This document shows, piece by piece, positions 61,658 to 64,000 of a DNA stretch of 64,000 nt. Position numbers and translations under genes: made by a program. The notes under the pieces are model-generated. The model did not search any database, had not been told where the DNA came from, and saw only the letters and a list, made by a program, of their open reading frames with translations. Where the stretch lies: contig NZ_WHNZ01000045.1 in NCBI RefSeq assembly GCF_013141725.1, positions 186,001 through 250,000 of the forward strand. The letters are read 5' to 3'. The stretch is from Paenibacillus planticolens (GTDB taxonomy: Bacteria > Bacillota > Bacilli > Paenibacillales > NBRC-103111). Every line of letters starts with the position of its first letter. Position 1 is the first letter of the stretch.

Positions 61658-62506
61658 ATGGTTCGCCTGTATATAGATGAACTCAACATTGGCTATGGGG
61701 AACGCGCGATTGTCAAAAATCTCAGTGCCGCCATACCCGACAAGAAAATAACGACGATCATCGGCGCGAATGGCTGCGGCAAGTCCACTTTGCTGAAAGC
61801 GACAACCCGGATTATTCCTCACCAGTCCGGACGCATTGTTCTGGACGGGGCGCTTATTTCCAAAGAAAACACGAAGGTGCTGGCCAAGAAGATGGCGATC
61901 CTTCCTCAAACGCCTGAAAGCGCCAGCGGACTAACCGTTGGTGAATTAGTTTCATATGGCCGTTTCCCTTATCAAACCGGCTTTGGCCGGTTAACGAAAC
62001 AGGATTATGAGGCCATTGACTGGGCGCTTGAGGTGACGGGAACCCAAGACTTCAAGTACAGACCTGTCGATTCCTTATCGGGCGGTCAACGGCAGCGCGT
62101 TTGGATTGCCATGGCCATTGCTCAGGAAACGGACATTATTTTCCTGGATGAGCCTACGACCTATCTGGATTTGGCACATCAATTAGAAGTGCTCGAGCTG
62201 CTGCAAAAATTGAACCGGGAACAAGGCCGGACGATCGTCATGGTTCTCCACGACTTGAATCAAGCCGCCCGTTTCGCTGACTATATCATCGCAATGAAGG
62301 ACGGCGAGATCGTCAAAGCCGGAGACTGCGAGGAAGTCATGCAGCCGGATGTTCTCAAGCAAGTTTTCCAGATTGATGCCGAGATCGGTAGAGATCCCCG
62401 TACCAATAAGCCTATGTGTATCACGTACAACTTACTAAAAGGAGATTATTCAAGTGAAAAAAATACTCATTCCATTCCTGCTCTTCATCCTAGTGCTAGC
62501 TACTAG
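61658..62506 (+). CDS. iron-siderophore ABC transporter ATPase (FecE/FepC family)
   Basis: About 282 aa from Met 61658 (TGGAGGTG upstream). Walker A GANGCGKST, Q-loop LPQTPESASGL, signature LSGGQRQRVWIAMAIAQ, Walker B IIFLDEPTTYLD, H-loop VLHDLN. Energises ferric-siderophore import. The last ~18 codons run 53 bases into the next gene in another frame; its tail (SSEKNTHSIPALHPSASY) extends past the usual family end. First gene of a Fur-controlled operon in the order ATPase, binding protein, permease. Confidence 0.95.
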   Translation: MVRLYIDELNIGYGERAIVKNLSAAIPDKKITTIIGANGCGKSTLLKATTRIIPHQSGRIVLDGALISKENTKVLAKKMAILPQTPESASGLTVGELVSYGRFPYQTGFGRLTKQDYEAIDWALEVTGTQDFKYRPVDSLSGGQRQRVWIAMAIAQETDIIFLDEPTTYLDLAHQLEVLELLQKLNREQGRTIVMVLHDLNQAARFADYIIAMKDGEIVKAGDCEEVMQPDVLKQVFQIDAEIGRDPRTNKPMCITYNLLKGDYSSEKNTHSIPALHPSASY

Positions 62507-63401
62507 TGCATGCGGTTCTGCAGCGCCTAAAAAAGATGAAGCAGCAAGCACGCCGGCTGCAACGGGAGCAGCAACGGCCTCGACCGGTTCCAAAACGATC
62601 TCTTACCAGTCCGAGAGCGGACCCATTGAAGTACCTGCCAATCCGCAGCGTGTCATTGTCCTCTCCTCTTTCGCAGGAAACGTAATGTCATTGGGTGTGA
62701 ACCTTGCCGGTGTGGATTCATGGTCGAAAATGAACCCCAACTTCGACAAATCGTTAAAAGATGTGAAAGAAGTTTCGGATGAAAGCTTAGAAAAAATCAT
62801 TGAATTAAAACCTGATCTCATCATCGGTCTTTCCAACACCAAAAACGTTGAGAAATTAAAGCAAATCGCTCCAACGGTTACATACACGTACGGAAAAGTC
62901 GACTATTTAACCCAACACATTGAAATCGGTAAACTTTTGAACAAAGAAAAAGAAGCAAGAGCTTGGGTTGACGACTTTAAAAAGCGCGCGCAGCAAGCAG
63001 GCACAGACATTAAAGCCAAAATCGGCGCGGATAAAACCATTTCCGTTATCGAAAGCTTTGATAAACAGCTTTACGTTTTCGGCGACAACTGGGGTCGCGG
63101 AACCGAAATTCTGTATCAAGAAATGAAATTGCCTATGCCTACAAAAGTGAAGGAAATGGCTTTGAAAGAAGGCTACTATGCGCTGTCTACAGAAGTTCTT
63201 CCGCAATTCATGGGCGATTACGTGATTTTCAGTAAAAATCCGGATGCCGACAACTCCTTCCAGCAAACAGAGACGTACAAAAATACGCCGGCTGCAAAAA
63301 ACGGTCACGTTTATGAAGCTAACGCTAAAGTCTTCTATTTCAATGATCCGGTAACGTTGGATTACCAACTAGATTTCTTCATCAAAAACTTGCTTAAATA
63401 A
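62454..63401 (+). CDS. iron-siderophore binding lipoprotein (FecB/FhuD family)
   Basis: 315 aa starting with GTG (AAAGGAG 9 bases upstream, inside the ATPase gene). Lipobox ATSAC (Cys ~20), Ala/Thr-rich tether, and a class III periplasmic-binding fold (PQRVIVLSSFAGNVMSLGVNLAGVDSWSK, LEKIIELKPDLIIGLSNTKNVEKLKQIAPTVTYTYGK). Captures a ferric siderophore outside the membrane. Confidence 0.95.
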   Translation: MKKILIPFLLFILVLATSACGSAAPKKDEAASTPAATGAATASTGSKTISYQSESGPIEVPANPQRVIVLSSFAGNVMSLGVNLAGVDSWSKMNPNFDKSLKDVKEVSDESLEKIIELKPDLIIGLSNTKNVEKLKQIAPTVTYTYGKVDYLTQHIEIGKLLNKEKEARAWVDDFKKRAQQAGTDIKAKIGADKTISVIESFDKQLYVFGDNWGRGTEILYQEMKLPMPTKVKEMALKEGYYALSTEVLPQFMGDYVIFSKNPDADNSFQQTETYKNTPAAKNGHVYEANAKVFYFNDPVTLDYQLDFFIKNLLK

Positions 63402-63423
63402 CATCGCAAAGGAGCCTTCTCGG

Positions 63424-64000
63424 ATGAAGCAGTCCATTTCATTTGGTTATAAATTTGCTCTCGGGCTCCTTGTGTTTGTGGGAATGTTTGTTGTCGCTAT
63501 GGTGTTCGGAGCAGCAGATGCTACCGTCTCCGATGTCTGGCTGGCACTAACTTCACACACGGCAAGCGATACGATTACAATCATCCGTGAAATTCGATTA
63601 CCCCGCGAAATCGCGGGGATTTTCGTTGGAGCGGCTCTTGGCGTATCCGGTGCCATTATGCAAGGAATTACTCGAAATCCGCTGGCGGACCCCGGTTTGC
63701 TGGGGTTAACGGCAGGGGCCAACGCAGCGTTAGCCTTTACAATTGCTTTATTCCCATCAACAAGCTATTTGGGCATCATGCTCGCTTGCTTCCTGGGAGC
63801 GGCCATCGGGGCGCTTCTGGTTTTCGGCATCGGCGCAGTGAAAAAGGGCGGCTTCTCGCCTATCCGCATTGTGCTCGCAGGAGCTGCGGTATCTGCCTTT
63901 TTGTATGCCGTTTCCGATGGTCTTGGCCTTTATTTCAAAATTTCAAAAGATGTTTCCATGTGGACATCGGGTGGATTAATCGGCACCTCATGGAGCCAAT
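63424..64000 (+). CDS. FecCD-family siderophore permease, 3' end outside window
   Basis: First 192 codons only. AAAGGAG before the ATG at 63424. The sequence shows the FecCD pattern: two early helices, IIREIRLPREIAGIFVGAALGVSGAIMQGITRNPLADPGLLGLTAGANAALAF, then FSPIRIVLAGAAVSAFLYAVSDGL. Third gene of the iron operon; the frame is open at the window end. A second permease gene may follow. Confidence 0.95.
   Translation, partial: MKQSISFGYKFALGLLVFVGMFVVAMVFGAADATVSDVWLALTSHTASDTITIIREIRLPREIAGIFVGAALGVSGAIMQGITRNPLADPGLLGLTAGANAALAFTIALFPSTSYLGIMLACFLGAAIGALLVFGIGAVKKGGFSPIRIVLAGAAVSAFLYAVSDGLGLYFKISKDVSMWTSGGLIGTSWSQ

Noticed and set aside
1..64000. tRNA, rRNA, riboswitch or insertion sequence
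   Set aside because: No cloverleaf, rRNA segment, recognisable riboswitch core or transposase frame was found on reading both strands, although short structured RNAs could be missed without a covariance search.

Overview
The window reads as chromosomal DNA of a Paenibacillus-like Firmicute (Bacillota). The evidence is strong AGGAGG-type ribosome binding sites, many YesM/YesN-type two-component systems beside carbohydrate ABC transporters, LplB/LplC-like permeases, Mhq-type quinone-resistance genes and Fur boxes. No tRNA, rRNA, transposase, phage or CRISPR locus was seen. Species assignment is inference.

Layout. 1-2820: 3' part of an AraC-type response regulator and a sugar-binding lipoprotein. 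3290-4960: cold-shock protein, small XRE regulator, MazG-like pyrophosphohydrolase and NlpC/P60 hydrolase. 5139-23680 (all minus strand): two carbohydrate import modules, each with a binding protein, two permeases, a histidine kinase and a response regulator, enclosing two heparinase II/III-family proteins and an SDR oxidoreductase. A second catabolic pair (GH88 unsaturated glucuronyl hydrolase plus a third heparinase-like protein) is at 37717-40768. Together they look like a Gram-positive polysaccharide-utilisation system for a uronic-acid polymer: oligosaccharides are imported, cleaved in the cytoplasm by lyases, and the unsaturated uronyl products hydrolysed and reduced. 24754-25785: fatty acid desaturase. 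26054-33995 (plus): OmpR/HK pair, an anchored unknown protein, and a ferric/phosphonate-type ABC importer with two membrane-anchored binding proteins. 35504-37565: PadR regulator and DHA2 efflux pump. 41497-45633: large secreted Ig-repeat protein. 45766-48972: MhqR-type quinone-detoxification operon. 49304-52815: heterodimeric ABC exporter. 52991-59771: housekeeping genes (stalk-domain protein, thrC, membrane protein, rlmN, VOC protein, EamA transporter). 59875-64000: small unknown protein, an ABC-ATPase gene remnant, ferredoxin-NADP reductase, and a Fur-boxed siderophore/haem uptake operon running off the window.

The most unusual content is intergenic. Several unrelated families of short imperfect palindromes occur as tetrads with nearly fixed pitch (about 51-52, 57-63, then 51-52 bases between successive elements). 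Eight clear clusters from four families were measured by hand, plus two weaker ones. They sit in gene gaps, mostly downstream of genes, and two of the longer gaps carry the same series (family B tetrad, family C tetrad, related terminator) together with mini- or microsatellites. This is the best candidate here for an undescribed element class.
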